NCBI GenBank assembly: GCA_964490725.1
Contig: CAZBDU010000107.1
Location: 1-18,797, forward strand
DNA length: 18,797 bases
Direction of reading: 5' to 3'
Source: CAZBDU01 sp964490725
GTDB lineage: Bacteria > Spirochaetota > Spirochaetia > SZUA-6 > DRHE01
Shown here: piece after piece, positions 1 through 6,807 of the stretch
How the letters are laid out: each line of letters opens with the position of its first letter
How positions within the stretch are numbered: position 1 is the first letter of the stretch
Position numbers and translations under genes: made by a program
Notes under the pieces: generated by a model
Databases searched by the model: none
What the model was told of the DNA's origin: nothing
The model's input: only the letters and a program-made list of their open reading frames with translations

Positions 1-53
<53 letters not shown>

Positions 54-59
54 GAGGCG

Positions 60-134
60 GGTGAGTGATGGGACTTGAACCCACGGCTTCCAGTTCCACA
101 GACTGGCGCTCTGACCAACTGAGCTACACTCACC
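60..134 (-). tRNA. tRNA-His (anticodon GUG)
   Basis: On the minus strand this is a complete cloverleaf. The acceptor GTGAGTG pairs with CACTCAC, the anticodon loop is CTGTGGA (anticodon GTG) and the T-loop reads TTCAAGT. A G at the -1 position (base 134) faces a C at the discriminator position (base 60), the hallmark of tRNA-His. The terminal CCA is not encoded. Confidence 0.95.
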
Positions 135-168
135 ATGAACCCCGCACAGGCGGTTCAATTCGGGTACG

Positions 169-197
169 AATATGCACATTTCACTTTTCTTTGTCAA
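169..197 (-). promoter_or_regulatory. Promoter of the tRNA-His/tRNA-Arg unit
   Basis: Minus strand: TTGACA (192-197), a 17-base spacer and CATATT (169-174), about 35 bases upstream of the tRNA-His 5' end. The -35 is a perfect consensus and the -10 matches four of six bases. The region is an AT-rich island in GC-rich DNA, as expected for a stable RNA promoter. Confidence 0.7.
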
Positions 198-275
198 GGC
201 GAAGGGGGCGAGCGGGGTGGGGGTCTGAATTGCGGGCGGTTGAAGCGCCGGGCGCCTGGACCCCGTTACTACACT

Positions 276-1046
276 ATGAGGGGGAAGCGGCCGTTGGAGG
301 GCAGAGAACGGGCGACGCAGCGCAGCGCGGTCCAGGCGGGCCGGCGGAATGTCCCCATCAGGGACTGGATCGCAGAGGAGAGACCGCGGGAGCTGCTGCT
401 GGCGCACGGAACCGAGGGTCTGCCCCTGTCCAAGCTCCTGGCGGTGATCCTGCGCACCGGCACCGCAGGCACCAGCGCGGAAGAGCTTGCCAGGAAGATC
501 CTGAATCACTTCCGATCGTTGCGACGGATGGACGCGGCCCCGGTCGCTGAGCTGTGCCGCATCTGCGGCGTGGGGCCGGCGAAGGCGGCTCAGCTCAAGG
601 CCGCCCTGGAGCTTGGCAAGCGCCTTTCACGGGAAAAGGCCCGGCTGCTGCCAGGCATCAACGGGGCGGAGGGCGCTCTGGAGTACGTCGGCCGGTACTA
701 CGCTCCCTATCTCAGGGACGCCCGCAAGGAGTTTTTCTGCCTCATTCTGCTGGATTTCAAGAACAAGCCCGTCGCTCACCTGGAAATCGGCCGGGGAAGC
801 ATCAGCGAAAGCGTCGTAGATCCCAAGGAAATCGTTCGGGAAGCGCTGCTGCAGTCGGCCAGCTCCCTCATCATCGTGCACAATCACCCCTCGGGGGAGG
901 GAACGCCCTCCGCCGAAGACGTCCGCCTCACCGAAAGGGTCCGCCAGGCCTGCCGGCTGTTCGGGATCCGGCTGCTGGATCATATCATCGTCGGCAGAAA
1001 CAAGAACAACTGCTACAGCTTCGCCCGCAGTACCCCCGGGGATTGA
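276..1046 (+). CDS. radC: RadC family JAB-domain (MPN+) protein
   Basis: A 256-residue protein of the RadC family. An N-terminal region resembling UPF0758 starts at VPIRDWIAEERPRE, followed by a helix-hairpin-helix (ICGVGPAKAAQLKAALELG) and a JAB/MPN+ domain with the metal motif HNHPSG plus a downstream SAED aspartate and an upstream glutamate in the KEIVREAL segment. RadC was once linked to DNA repair; its true function is unsettled, although the JAMM motif suggests a zinc hydrolase fold. The open frame runs back to 135, but that overlaps the tRNA promoter. ATG 276 has no clear Shine-Dalgarno sequence. A TTG at 294 is preceded by GAGGGGG at a good distance and gives a length closer to the family norm, so it is a real alternative. 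The gene stands alone and converges with the receiver gene. Confidence 0.9.
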   Translation: MRGKRPLEGRERATQRSAVQAGRRNVPIRDWIAEERPRELLLAHGTEGLPLSKLLAVILRTGTAGTSAEELARKILNHFRSLRRMDAAPVAELCRICGVGPAKAAQLKAALELGKRLSREKARLLPGINGAEGALEYVGRYYAPYLRDARKEFFCLILLDFKNKPVAHLEIGRGSISESVVDPKEIVREALLQSASSLIIVHNHPSGEGTPSAEDVRLTERVRQACRLFGIRLLDHIIVGRNKNNCYSFARSTPGD

Positions 1047-1092
1047 CACGGCAGGCGCCGCCACGCCCTGCTGCGCCGCTGAGGCAAGCCCC

Positions 1093-1458
1093 TCACCCTT
1101 GCTGCGAGGCCCCCAGCACCTGCAGGATGGCCTCGTCCAGGAGGGGCAAGGAAAAGGGCTTCCGCAGGCAGACCTGTGCTCCCGCCTCCCGCAGGGCAAT
1201 CTGTTGCGAGTGCCCGCTGATCCCGATTACCCCCAGAGCGGGGTATCTGGACCTGGCCCTGCGGATCAGCTCTGCGCCGTCCACCTCGGGCATCTGGTAG
1301 TCGGTGATAAGCAGGTCGTAGCGCTTGCCGGCCAGCAACGCCAGAGCTTCCCGGCCGCTGCAGGCGACGTCCAGCTCCAGGTTGCGGTTTTCCAGCACTC
1401 TGAGCAGAAACTGCCGGACCCCTTGGTCATCATCCACAATCAGGACCTTTCTCTTCAC
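1093..1458 (-). CDS. Stand-alone CheY-like response regulator receiver
   Basis: A 121-residue protein made of a single receiver domain with no output domain. The acidic pocket is D9-D11, the phospho-acceptor is D53 (LLITDYQMP), the switch Ser is S81 (GISGHS) and the conserved Lys is K100 (LRKPF). Such proteins act by phosphorylation-dependent binding to partners, in chemotaxis or phosphorelays. The start is GTG at 1458, with AGAGGG about nine bases upstream. No kinase is adjacent. It diverges from the Xre regulator gene at 1587, whose product may control it through the palindrome at 1504-1518. The signalling partner cannot be told from the sequence. Confidence 0.9.
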   Translation of the reverse strand: MKRKVLIVDDDQGVRQFLLRVLENRNLELDVACSGREALALLAGKRYDLLITDYQMPEVDGAELIRRARSRYPALGVIGISGHSQQIALREAGAQVCLRKPFSLPLLDEAILQVLGASQQG

Positions 1459-1481
1459 GGCTGGAAACCCTCTGCCTCTGG

Positions 1482-1511
1482 ATCATACAACTGGAAGTAG
1501 TTTTTTGTCAA
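1482..1511 (-). promoter_or_regulatory. Promoter of the receiver gene
   Basis: Minus strand: TTGACA (1506-1511), an 18-base spacer and TATGAT (1482-1487). The -35 is perfect and the -10 has five of six matches. Transcription would start near 1475, leaving a short leader before the GTG at 1458. The -35 box lies inside the palindrome at 1504-1518. Confidence 0.7.
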
Positions 1512-1518
1512 AGACAAA
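1504..1518. promoter_or_regulatory. Palindromic candidate operator
   Basis: A perfect inverted repeat, TTTGTC-AAA-GACAAA, sits in the divergent intergenic region between the receiver and Xre genes and covers the receiver gene's -35 box. The size and symmetry fit a dimeric Xre/Cro-type repressor. That the neighbouring Xre protein is the binder is an inference. Confidence 0.5.
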
Positions 1519-1586
1519 TACAACCCGGGGTTGGTGGAACAGCCGGACCCGTCGAGTTTACAAAGAGATCGTAGCCGGAGGGCTGG

Positions 1587-1967
1587 ATGGACCCCAAGGA
1601 ACTTGGCCGCAGAATCAAGCAGTTTCGCCTCGAGCGGAACCTCTCCCAGAGTGAGCTGGCCGAACGAATCAATGTCTCCTTCCAGCAGGTACAAAAATAC
1701 GAACAGGGTCGCAGCCGGCTCACCTTGGAACGTCTGGAGAGCATCGCCGCCTCCCTGGAAGTGCCGATCGGCGCCTTCTGGGAGCCGGAGCCTCCAAAGG
1801 CGGCCGAGGCGCCGGGCGAGTATTCAAGAACGCCGGCCAGCCTCCAGCGGCTTACGGCGGCGGAGGTCTCCCTCTTGAGGCGGTTCCGCAGAATCAGAAG
1901 CGCAAGGATGAGGGAAGCGTTTCTGAGGTTGCTGAAAGAGATCGCGGAAGCCGACGCCGACGGCTGA
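1587..1967 (+). CDS. Xre-family HTH transcriptional regulator
   Basis: A 126-residue protein. Residues about 5-62 form a Cro/C1-type helix-turn-helix (LSQSELAERINVSFQQVQKY), followed by EQGRSRLTLERLESIAASLEV, the usual end of the domain. The C-terminal 60 residues are charged and helical (SLLRRFRRIRSARMREAFLR), perhaps for dimerisation; I see no sensor domain. The ATG at 1587 has a strong GGAGGG site in front. It is divergent from the receiver gene and convergent with the protease gene, with no clear terminator between the latter two. Repressing itself and the receiver gene is the simplest role, but this is inferred. Confidence 0.88.
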   Translation: MDPKELGRRIKQFRLERNLSQSELAERINVSFQQVQKYEQGRSRLTLERLESIAASLEVPIGAFWEPEPPKAAEAPGEYSRTPASLQRLTAAEVSLLRRFRRIRSARMREAFLRLLKEIAEADADG

Positions 1968-2028
1968 GCCTGCCCAGCAGCCAGCGCCTCCTTTCACCTC
2001 GCTACCGCGGTCATTCCCTCAAAAAGCT

Positions 2029-3969
2029 CTACAGCACAAGCCGGTAGTAGATCCCGCCCCCCAGGGAGAGGAAGTGGGTGCTCTCCGGTACCTGCCAGTC
2101 GAAGTCGTTCAGCAGATGGTAGTCCACCGCGAGCTCGAAGCCGAGGATGTTCCGCTTGTAGACGGCGAACTCCATCGCGGCCACGGCGCAGACCGAGACG
2201 TTGAAGGGGTTCAGATAGCCGCTGTAGTAGGAGGAGCCGAGTGTCCCGGAGGTGGCGCCGGCGTAGTCCTGGTAGCTGCCCCCGGCGGCCACGGCGTAGT
2301 CCACGGCCACCCCGGCTCCGAAGAAGAGACTGCTCCATATGCCGGTGATGCCGAGCTTGGCGATCAGGGGAACCTGGAGATAGGTGACGGTCTCGTTGAA
2401 GCCCGCGTCGATGACGCCGTTGGAGAAGTCGTAGCCGTGCCCCACGTGGCTCAGCCCGACTCCCGTCTCCACCCACAGGAGGTTGCCGAAGCCGCGCTCG
2501 GCCACCAGCCCCGCGTACCAGCTCGTCTCGTCCCACCGGCTGCCAAAGGCGCTGTAGGTGCTGTAGAGGCTGCCGTCGGCGGATCCCCAGCCCATCCCGC
2601 CCCGCACGCCGAAGGCCCAGTTCGACCGCCACTGGTACACGCCTTCGGGCTCTTCGCCGGCAGCCTGCGCCGGCGCCTGCGGCGTGCGCGGTGCCTCCGC
2701 CGTGCCGGGCGCCTTCTCCGTCTTGGGCGCCTCGGCCGTGCGGGGAGCAGGTGCGGTCAGGTCGGCCATCTGCATGTCCATCACCCGCCAGTGCCCGTAC
2801 TCCCGCGTCCAGACGATCTCCGTGGGGGCGCCGGATATGGTGAAGGTGGTCCGGACGGAGCTCTTGCGAACGATCTCGTCCCGGTCCGCCGGATTGATGC
2901 CGGAGAACTCGATGGAGGCCAGGTCGCCCCGGTTCTCCAGCTCCAGCCAGAAGCGGATCTGGACGGCGTTGCGCATCGTCTCGATGGGGTCCTCCTGGAA
3001 GCTCTTGTTCCACTGATCCGGATCGCGGACCAGAGAGACCACCTCGGAGTAGCTATCCAGCCCCCGCTCACCGACGAAGGCGTAGGAGATCAGACGCCCC
3101 AGGCGTGCCTGGTCGGGGTTCTCGCTGGCCAGCTCCGCCGCCAGGATGCGGGCGGACTTCTCCAGCTCGCTCTCCAGGCGTTTGGGGTCCTCCTGAATGG
3201 CCAGCGCCTCCCGCGCCTTGTCCAGGACCTGCAGGACGTACTGGGCCGGGATGGCGAAGTTGGTGTTCTCGCGGTTGATTGCCTTGGAGGTGTTCACCCC
3301 CACCACCCGGTAGCCCAGAGGGGCAGAGGAGTCGCGGATCATCAGGGGCCCGCCGCTGTTGCCGGGATCGATGGGTGCGGTGTGCTGGATCAGGTAGTCG
3401 TAGTTGGGGTCGATGCGGGCCGCGGAGTTGCTGACGATCCCGGCGGAGTACTGCCACAGGGGCTGGGAGCCGAATCCCGGGAAGCCCGCGGCCACGATCT
3501 CGGTGCCGTCCGGCTGCCGGCGCGGCAGGATGGGGAACCCCTGCCGGAACGCCCGCCGTCCGCCGGGGAACTGGAGCACCGCCAGGTCCATGAAGTCGTC
3601 GACGTAGACGATGGGGCAGTCCTCGAAGGTCTTCTTGCTGCCGTCTTCCAGCTCGAAGATGATGTCCACAGTTTCGGCTTCCTTGACCACGTGCCGGTTG
3701 GTGATTACGAAGTTTTCCCCGCTGTTATCCACCACCACCCACCCGGTGCCGTGCCCCGTGGACTGGCCTGCGTACCAGCGGAAGAACCGTTCCCAGTAGG
3801 AGTCTCCCTGCTTGGCGAAGTAGTCCGCCCAGGCGGCGAACTGCTGGCGCGTGGTCTGGTGGAACTGCGGGCGGATGATGGCCACGTAGTCCCGCAGCTG
3901 GGCCACGGCAAAGCTCAGCGGCAGCACCAGCAGAAGTGAAACCAGGACAAACCTCTTGGACGGCTGCAT
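2029..3969 (-). CDS. Secreted S1C-type serine protease fused to an outer-membrane beta-barrel
   Basis: A 646-residue protein from ATG 3969, chosen because AGGAGG lies nine bases upstream; an in-frame ATG at 3993 has no such site and would add eight residues. Numbering from the longer form: signal peptide to about 32 (ending SFAVAQ); trypsin-like domain about 80-260 with catalytic H101 (TNRHVV), D136 (MDLAVLQFP) and S213 (PGNSGGPL), typical of DegP/HtrA-like S1C proteases; no PDZ domain; a 270-410 region of unknown fold; a Pro/Ala/Thr-rich linker about 412-450; then about 200 residues of alternating aromatic strands (VTYLQVPLIAKLG, LGGGIYYRLVL) like small outer-membrane barrels (PF13568-like). 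The protease would face the periplasm, anchored in the outer membrane. It is monocistronic and divergent from tupA. Confidence 0.88.
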   Translation of the reverse strand: MQPSKRFVLVSLLLVLPLSFAVAQLRDYVAIIRPQFHQTTRQQFAAWADYFAKQGDSYWERFFRWYAGQSTGHGTGWVVVDNSGENFVITNRHVVKEAETVDIIFELEDGSKKTFEDCPIVYVDDFMDLAVLQFPGGRRAFRQGFPILPRRQPDGTEIVAAGFPGFGSQPLWQYSAGIVSNSAARIDPNYDYLIQHTAPIDPGNSGGPLMIRDSSAPLGYRVVGVNTSKAINRENTNFAIPAQYVLQVLDKAREALAIQEDPKRLESELEKSARILAAELASENPDQARLGRLISYAFVGERGLDSYSEVVSLVRDPDQWNKSFQEDPIETMRNAVQIRFWLELENRGDLASIEFSGINPADRDEIVRKSSVRTTFTISGAPTEIVWTREYGHWRVMDMQMADLTAPAPRTAEAPKTEKAPGTAEAPRTPQAPAQAAGEEPEGVYQWRSNWAFGVRGGMGWGSADGSLYSTYSAFGSRWDETSWYAGLVAERGFGNLLWVETGVGLSHVGHGYDFSNGVIDAGFNETVTYLQVPLIAKLGITGIWSSLFFGAGVAVDYAVAAGGSYQDYAGATSGTLGSSYYSGYLNPFNVSVCAVAAMEFAVYKRNILGFELAVDYHLLNDFDWQVPESTHFLSLGGGIYYRLVL

Positions 3970-4010
3970 TTGCCCCTTCCTCCTCGACAACATGATTCAG
4001 TTGCTAGTGT

Positions 4011-4038
4011 ATTGTACCGCACGGCAGGGATATGACAA
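4011..4038 (-). promoter_or_regulatory. Promoter of the protease-barrel gene
   Basis: Minus strand: TTGTCA (4033-4038), a 16-base spacer and TACAAT (4011-4016). Each box matches five of six consensus bases. A start point near 4004 leaves a leader of about 35 bases before ATG 3969 and would make an ATG at 3993 nearly leaderless, supporting the downstream start. Confidence 0.55.
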
Positions 4039-4088
4039 GGGGGTCGCCGGCCGGCTGTCGGGTGGGCTGGTGGGCTGGGGGAAACGGC

Positions 4089-4117
4089 TTGACAGCCCGC
4101 CGCTCACCCTGTAGTCT
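4089..4117 (+). promoter_or_regulatory. Promoter of the tup-moe-moa-mog operon
   Basis: TTGACA (4089-4094), a 17-base spacer and TAGTCT (4112-4117). The -35 is perfect; the -10 is weak (three of six). A start near 4124 would give a leader of about 155 bases before tupA, long enough for the structured RNA at 4160-4268. Confidence 0.5.
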
Positions 4118-4159
4118 CGCCTCATAGCGAGTATCGCCGAGCAGGACGGACCTAAGCCC

Positions 4160-4268
4160 CATTGGGGTATGGAGCCCTGCCGACAGGGTATGCCTGGAAA
4201 CGGACATGCCTCCCACACTTGGAAAGGCGAGAAAGATCCCTTCTGTACCTTTCTTGCCGCCATAGCCT
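4160..4268 (+). ncRNA. Probable molybdenum/tungsten cofactor riboswitch (Moco/Tuco-type)
   Basis: The leader folds compactly. TATGG (4168-4172) pairs with CCATA (4260-4264) as a closing stem. CCCTG-CCGA-CAGGG (4175-4188) is a hairpin. GCCTCCCACACTTGGAAAGGC (4208-4228 region) is a stem-loop with the bases I associate with the Moco RNA motif. GGCGAGAAAG pairs with CTTTCTTGCC just downstream. The closing stem ends one or two bases before the GGAGG site of tupA, so ligand-stabilised folding could block ribosome binding. Context is ideal: the genes downstream make and feed this cofactor. I judged the motif from memory, without a covariance model. Confidence 0.68.
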
Positions 4269-4279
4269 GGAGGAAACGG

Positions 4280-5083
4280 ATGAAAAGAGTAACCCTCGTC
4301 CTGGCCGTGGTGTGCGCGCTGGCAGCCCTGCCCGCCGGCGCCGACCGGCTGCGCCTGGCCACCACCACCAGCACGGACAACAGCGGCCTGCTGGGGGCGC
4401 TGGTCCCCCCCTTCGAGGAGCGCTTCGGCATCAAGGTTGACGTCATCGCCGTGGGCACCGGCAAGGCCCTGGCCCTGGGTGAGAACGGCGACGTGGACGT
4501 GGTGCTGGTGCACGCCCCCGAGGCGGAGCTGCGCTTCGTGGAGAAGGGCTTCGGCGTCAACCGGCGCAAGGTCATGCACAACGACTTCGTGATCGTGGGT
4601 CCCGCCTCCGACCCGGCCGGCGTGAAGGGCATGCGCTCCGCGGCGGACGCCCTGGCCCGCATTGCCTCCTCCGGGGCTTCCTTCGTGTCCCGTGGGGACC
4701 AGTCCGGCACCCACATCAAGGAGCAGCAGCTGTGGAGCCAGGCCGGCCTCACCCCGCGGGGCCGCTGGTACAAGGAGGCCGGCCAGGGAATGGGCGCGGT
4801 GCTCACCATGGCGGCGGACATGGGCGCCTACACCCTCACCGACCGGGGCACCTACCTGTCTATGAAGGAGAAGCTCCGACTGCCGGTGCTGGTCGAGGGA
4901 GACCCGGTCCTGTTCAACCCCTACGGGGTGATCGCCGTCAACCCCGACCGTTACCGCGGGGTGAACTACTTCGGAGCCATGCTGTTCATCGCCTGGATCA
5001 CCAGCCCCGAGGGGCAGGGGATCGTCGACGGCTTCCGCCGCTACGGGGAGCGGCTGTTCACTCCGGACGCGGTCAGGCCCTGA
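4280..5083 (+). CDS. tupA: Tungstate ABC transporter substrate-binding protein
   Basis: A 267-residue periplasmic or membrane-tethered binding protein. A signal peptide (MKRVTLVLAVVCALAALPAGA) is followed by RLATTTSTDNSGLL, the characteristic oxyanion-binding start of TupA proteins. The SRGDQSGTH motif at 137-145 is another family hallmark. TupA binds tungstate with much higher affinity than molybdate. The ATG at 4280 has GGAGG at good spacing; the open frame upstream runs through the riboswitch and is not used. There is no lipobox, so it is a soluble periplasmic protein. It is the first gene of the operon, 20 bases before tupB. Vanadate- or molybdate-binding relatives cannot be fully excluded, but tungstate is most likely. 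Confidence 0.93.
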   Translation: MKRVTLVLAVVCALAALPAGADRLRLATTTSTDNSGLLGALVPPFEERFGIKVDVIAVGTGKALALGENGDVDVVLVHAPEAELRFVEKGFGVNRRKVMHNDFVIVGPASDPAGVKGMRSAADALARIASSGASFVSRGDQSGTHIKEQQLWSQAGLTPRGRWYKEAGQGMGAVLTMAADMGAYTLTDRGTYLSMKEKLRLPVLVEGDPVLFNPYGVIAVNPDRYRGVNYFGAMLFIAWITSPEGQGIVDGFRRYGERLFTPDAVRP

Positions 5084-5103
5084 CGGCCGGGGGGAATCGA
5101 GCG

Positions 5104-5787
5104 GTGCTGGGCGCGCTGGGACATGCTTTCCGCCTGCTGGCCTCCGGGGACAGGGAGCTTTACTTCATTGCCTTCACCTCGGTACGGTTCGCGGCGGCGT
5201 CCACCTGTCTCAGCGCCGCCCTGGCCCTGCCGGCGGGGGTGCTCCTGGGGCTGAAGGAGTTCGCCGGCAAGCGGGCGGTGGTGACGGTGCTCAACACCCT
5301 GATGGCCCTGCCGACGGTGGTGGTGGGGCTGGCGGTCTACAGCCTGCTCACCCGCACCGGCCCGCTGGGGACGCTGCGGCTGCTGTTCACGCCGGCCGCG
5401 GTGATCGGCGGCCAGACCGTGCTGGCCTTTCCCATCATCACGGCCCTGGTCTACGGGGCGCTCAGCAAGGTGGATCCCAGGCTGCCGGAGACGCTGGTCA
5501 CCCTGGGCGGCTCCACCCGGCACCTGTTCTGGATGACCCTGCGGGAGGCGCGCCTGGCGATCCTCTCCGCCCTGGTGGCGGGCTTCGGGCGCGTGATCGG
5601 AGAGGTGGGGGTTTCCATGATGCTGGGCGGGAACATCCGCTGGTACACCCGCACCATCACCACGGCGGTGGCCCTGGAGACGAGCAAGGGGGAGTTCGAG
5701 CTGGGGCTGGCGCTGGGGTTCGTCCTGCTGGCTATCGCGCTGGGGGTGAACGCCTTTCTGCACTGGGCGGTGCGCCGTGAGCCCTGA
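5104..5787 (+). CDS. tupB: Tungstate ABC transporter permease
   Basis: A 227-residue integral membrane protein with about five or six hydrophobic segments and the binding-protein-dependent permease loop (ETLVTLGGSTRHLFWMTLREARLAILSALVAGFGRVIGEVG). The length fits the TupB family. The start is GTG at 5104, about nine bases after a G-rich ribosome site; the longer open frame upstream overlaps tupA in another frame. It forms the transmembrane channel with TupC and receives tungstate from TupA. Its last codons overlap the tupC start by 11 bases, pointing to coupled translation. Confidence 0.92.
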   Translation: MLGALGHAFRLLASGDRELYFIAFTSVRFAAASTCLSAALALPAGVLLGLKEFAGKRAVVTVLNTLMALPTVVVGLAVYSLLTRTGPLGTLRLLFTPAAVIGGQTVLAFPIITALVYGALSKVDPRLPETLVTLGGSTRHLFWMTLREARLAILSALVAGFGRVIGEVGVSMMLGGNIRWYTRTITTAVALETSKGEFELGLALGFVLLAIALGVNAFLHWAVRREP

Positions 5788-6784
5788 AGGTGAAAGCCTC
5801 TTTCGGCTGAAGGGGCTGCGCTTCCGCTTCGGGGACCGTCCCGTCCTGGAGATTCCGGAGCTCAGCGTGGAAGAGGAGGCGGTGACCGTGCTGGCGGGAG
5901 CCAACGGGGCCGGCAAGACCACCCTGCTGCGGCTCCTGGCCGGGCTGATCCGGCCGGCCTCCGGCCAGCTCCTGTATCGCGGCCGTCCTCTTGCCGGCCG
6001 GCCCGGCGCCGCCGGCCGGGTCGTCCTGGTGCATCAGGATCCTTACCTGTTCGGCGGGACCGTCTCCTGGAACGTGGCCTACGGCCTGCGGGTGCGGGGG
6101 GAGCGCGGGGAGGCGCTGCGGCGCCGGGTGGAGGAGGCACTCGACCTCACCGGTCTGCCGGGGTTCGACGGCCGCCGGGCGGACCAGCTCTCGGGGGGGG
6201 AGCGCAAGCGGGTGGCCATTGCCCGGGCGCTGGCCCTGCAGCCGGAGGTGCTCCTGCTGGACGAGCCCACCGCCAGCGTGGATGCCGCCTCGGTGGGGCT
6301 GATCGAGGAGCTGGTGCGGCGGTTGCCGGGGCGGGGCACCTCGGTGGTGCTCGCCACCCACCACCTTCCCTTCGCCTTCCGCCTGTGCGACCGGCTGGTG
6401 AGCCTCCAGGAGGGCAGGTTGGTGCCGAGCCGCGAGAACATCTACCGCGGCCGGGTCGAGGGGCGGGACGATCGGTTCACCTACTTCCGGCCGAAGGGCC
6501 CGCGGGTGCTGCGCTGCCCCTCTCGGGAGGGGGAGTTCACCACCGCGGTGGTGGCCTCGGCGGACGTGATCCTCAGCCAGGCGCCGCTCTCCTCCAGCGC
6601 CCAGAACCAGTGGGAGGGGACGGTGACCGCGGTGCAGCCTGTGGACCACATGTTCCTGGTGACTGTAGACTGTGGGGTGGCCGTTCAGGCGACCGTCACG
6701 CCGGCGTCCGTGGAGGAGCTGGCGGTCCGCGCAGGCCGCAGGCTGTGTGTTTCCTTCAAGACCTCCGCCGTGCGGCTGTACTAG
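5777..6784 (+). CDS. tupC: Tungstate ABC transporter ATP-binding protein with TOBE domain
   Basis: A 335-residue ABC ATPase. Walker A is GANGAGKT (41-48), the Q-loop is VHQDPYLF, the signature is LSGGERKR (from 138), Walker B is VLLLDEPTA and the H-loop is ATHH. Residues about 275-335 form a Mop/TOBE-like domain (QWEGTVTAVQPVDHMFLVTV through FKTSAVRLY), as in ModC, which senses or binds oxyanion and can regulate transport. Many TupC proteins are shorter and end after the ATPase domain, so the tail is notable. The GTG start at 5777 overlaps the end of tupB. A ModC assignment is the alternative, but the adjacent TupA and TupB decide for tungstate. Confidence 0.92.
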   Translation: MSPEGESLFRLKGLRFRFGDRPVLEIPELSVEEEAVTVLAGANGAGKTTLLRLLAGLIRPASGQLLYRGRPLAGRPGAAGRVVLVHQDPYLFGGTVSWNVAYGLRVRGERGEALRRRVEEALDLTGLPGFDGRRADQLSGGERKRVAIARALALQPEVLLLDEPTASVDAASVGLIEELVRRLPGRGTSVVLATHHLPFAFRLCDRLVSLQEGRLVPSRENIYRGRVEGRDDRFTYFRPKGPRVLRCPSREGEFTTAVVASADVILSQAPLSSSAQNQWEGTVTAVQPVDHMFLVTVDCGVAVQATVTPASVEELAVRAGRRLCVSFKTSAVRLY

Positions 6785-6807
6785 GAGCGCTGGGAGAGGA
6801 AACGGAG

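Noticed and set aside
2074..3939. A 621-codon open frame on the plus strand opposite the protease-barrel gene.
   Set aside because: It is an antisense shadow caused by high GC third positions. It has no domain signature, while the minus strand encodes a signal peptide, catalytic triad and barrel.
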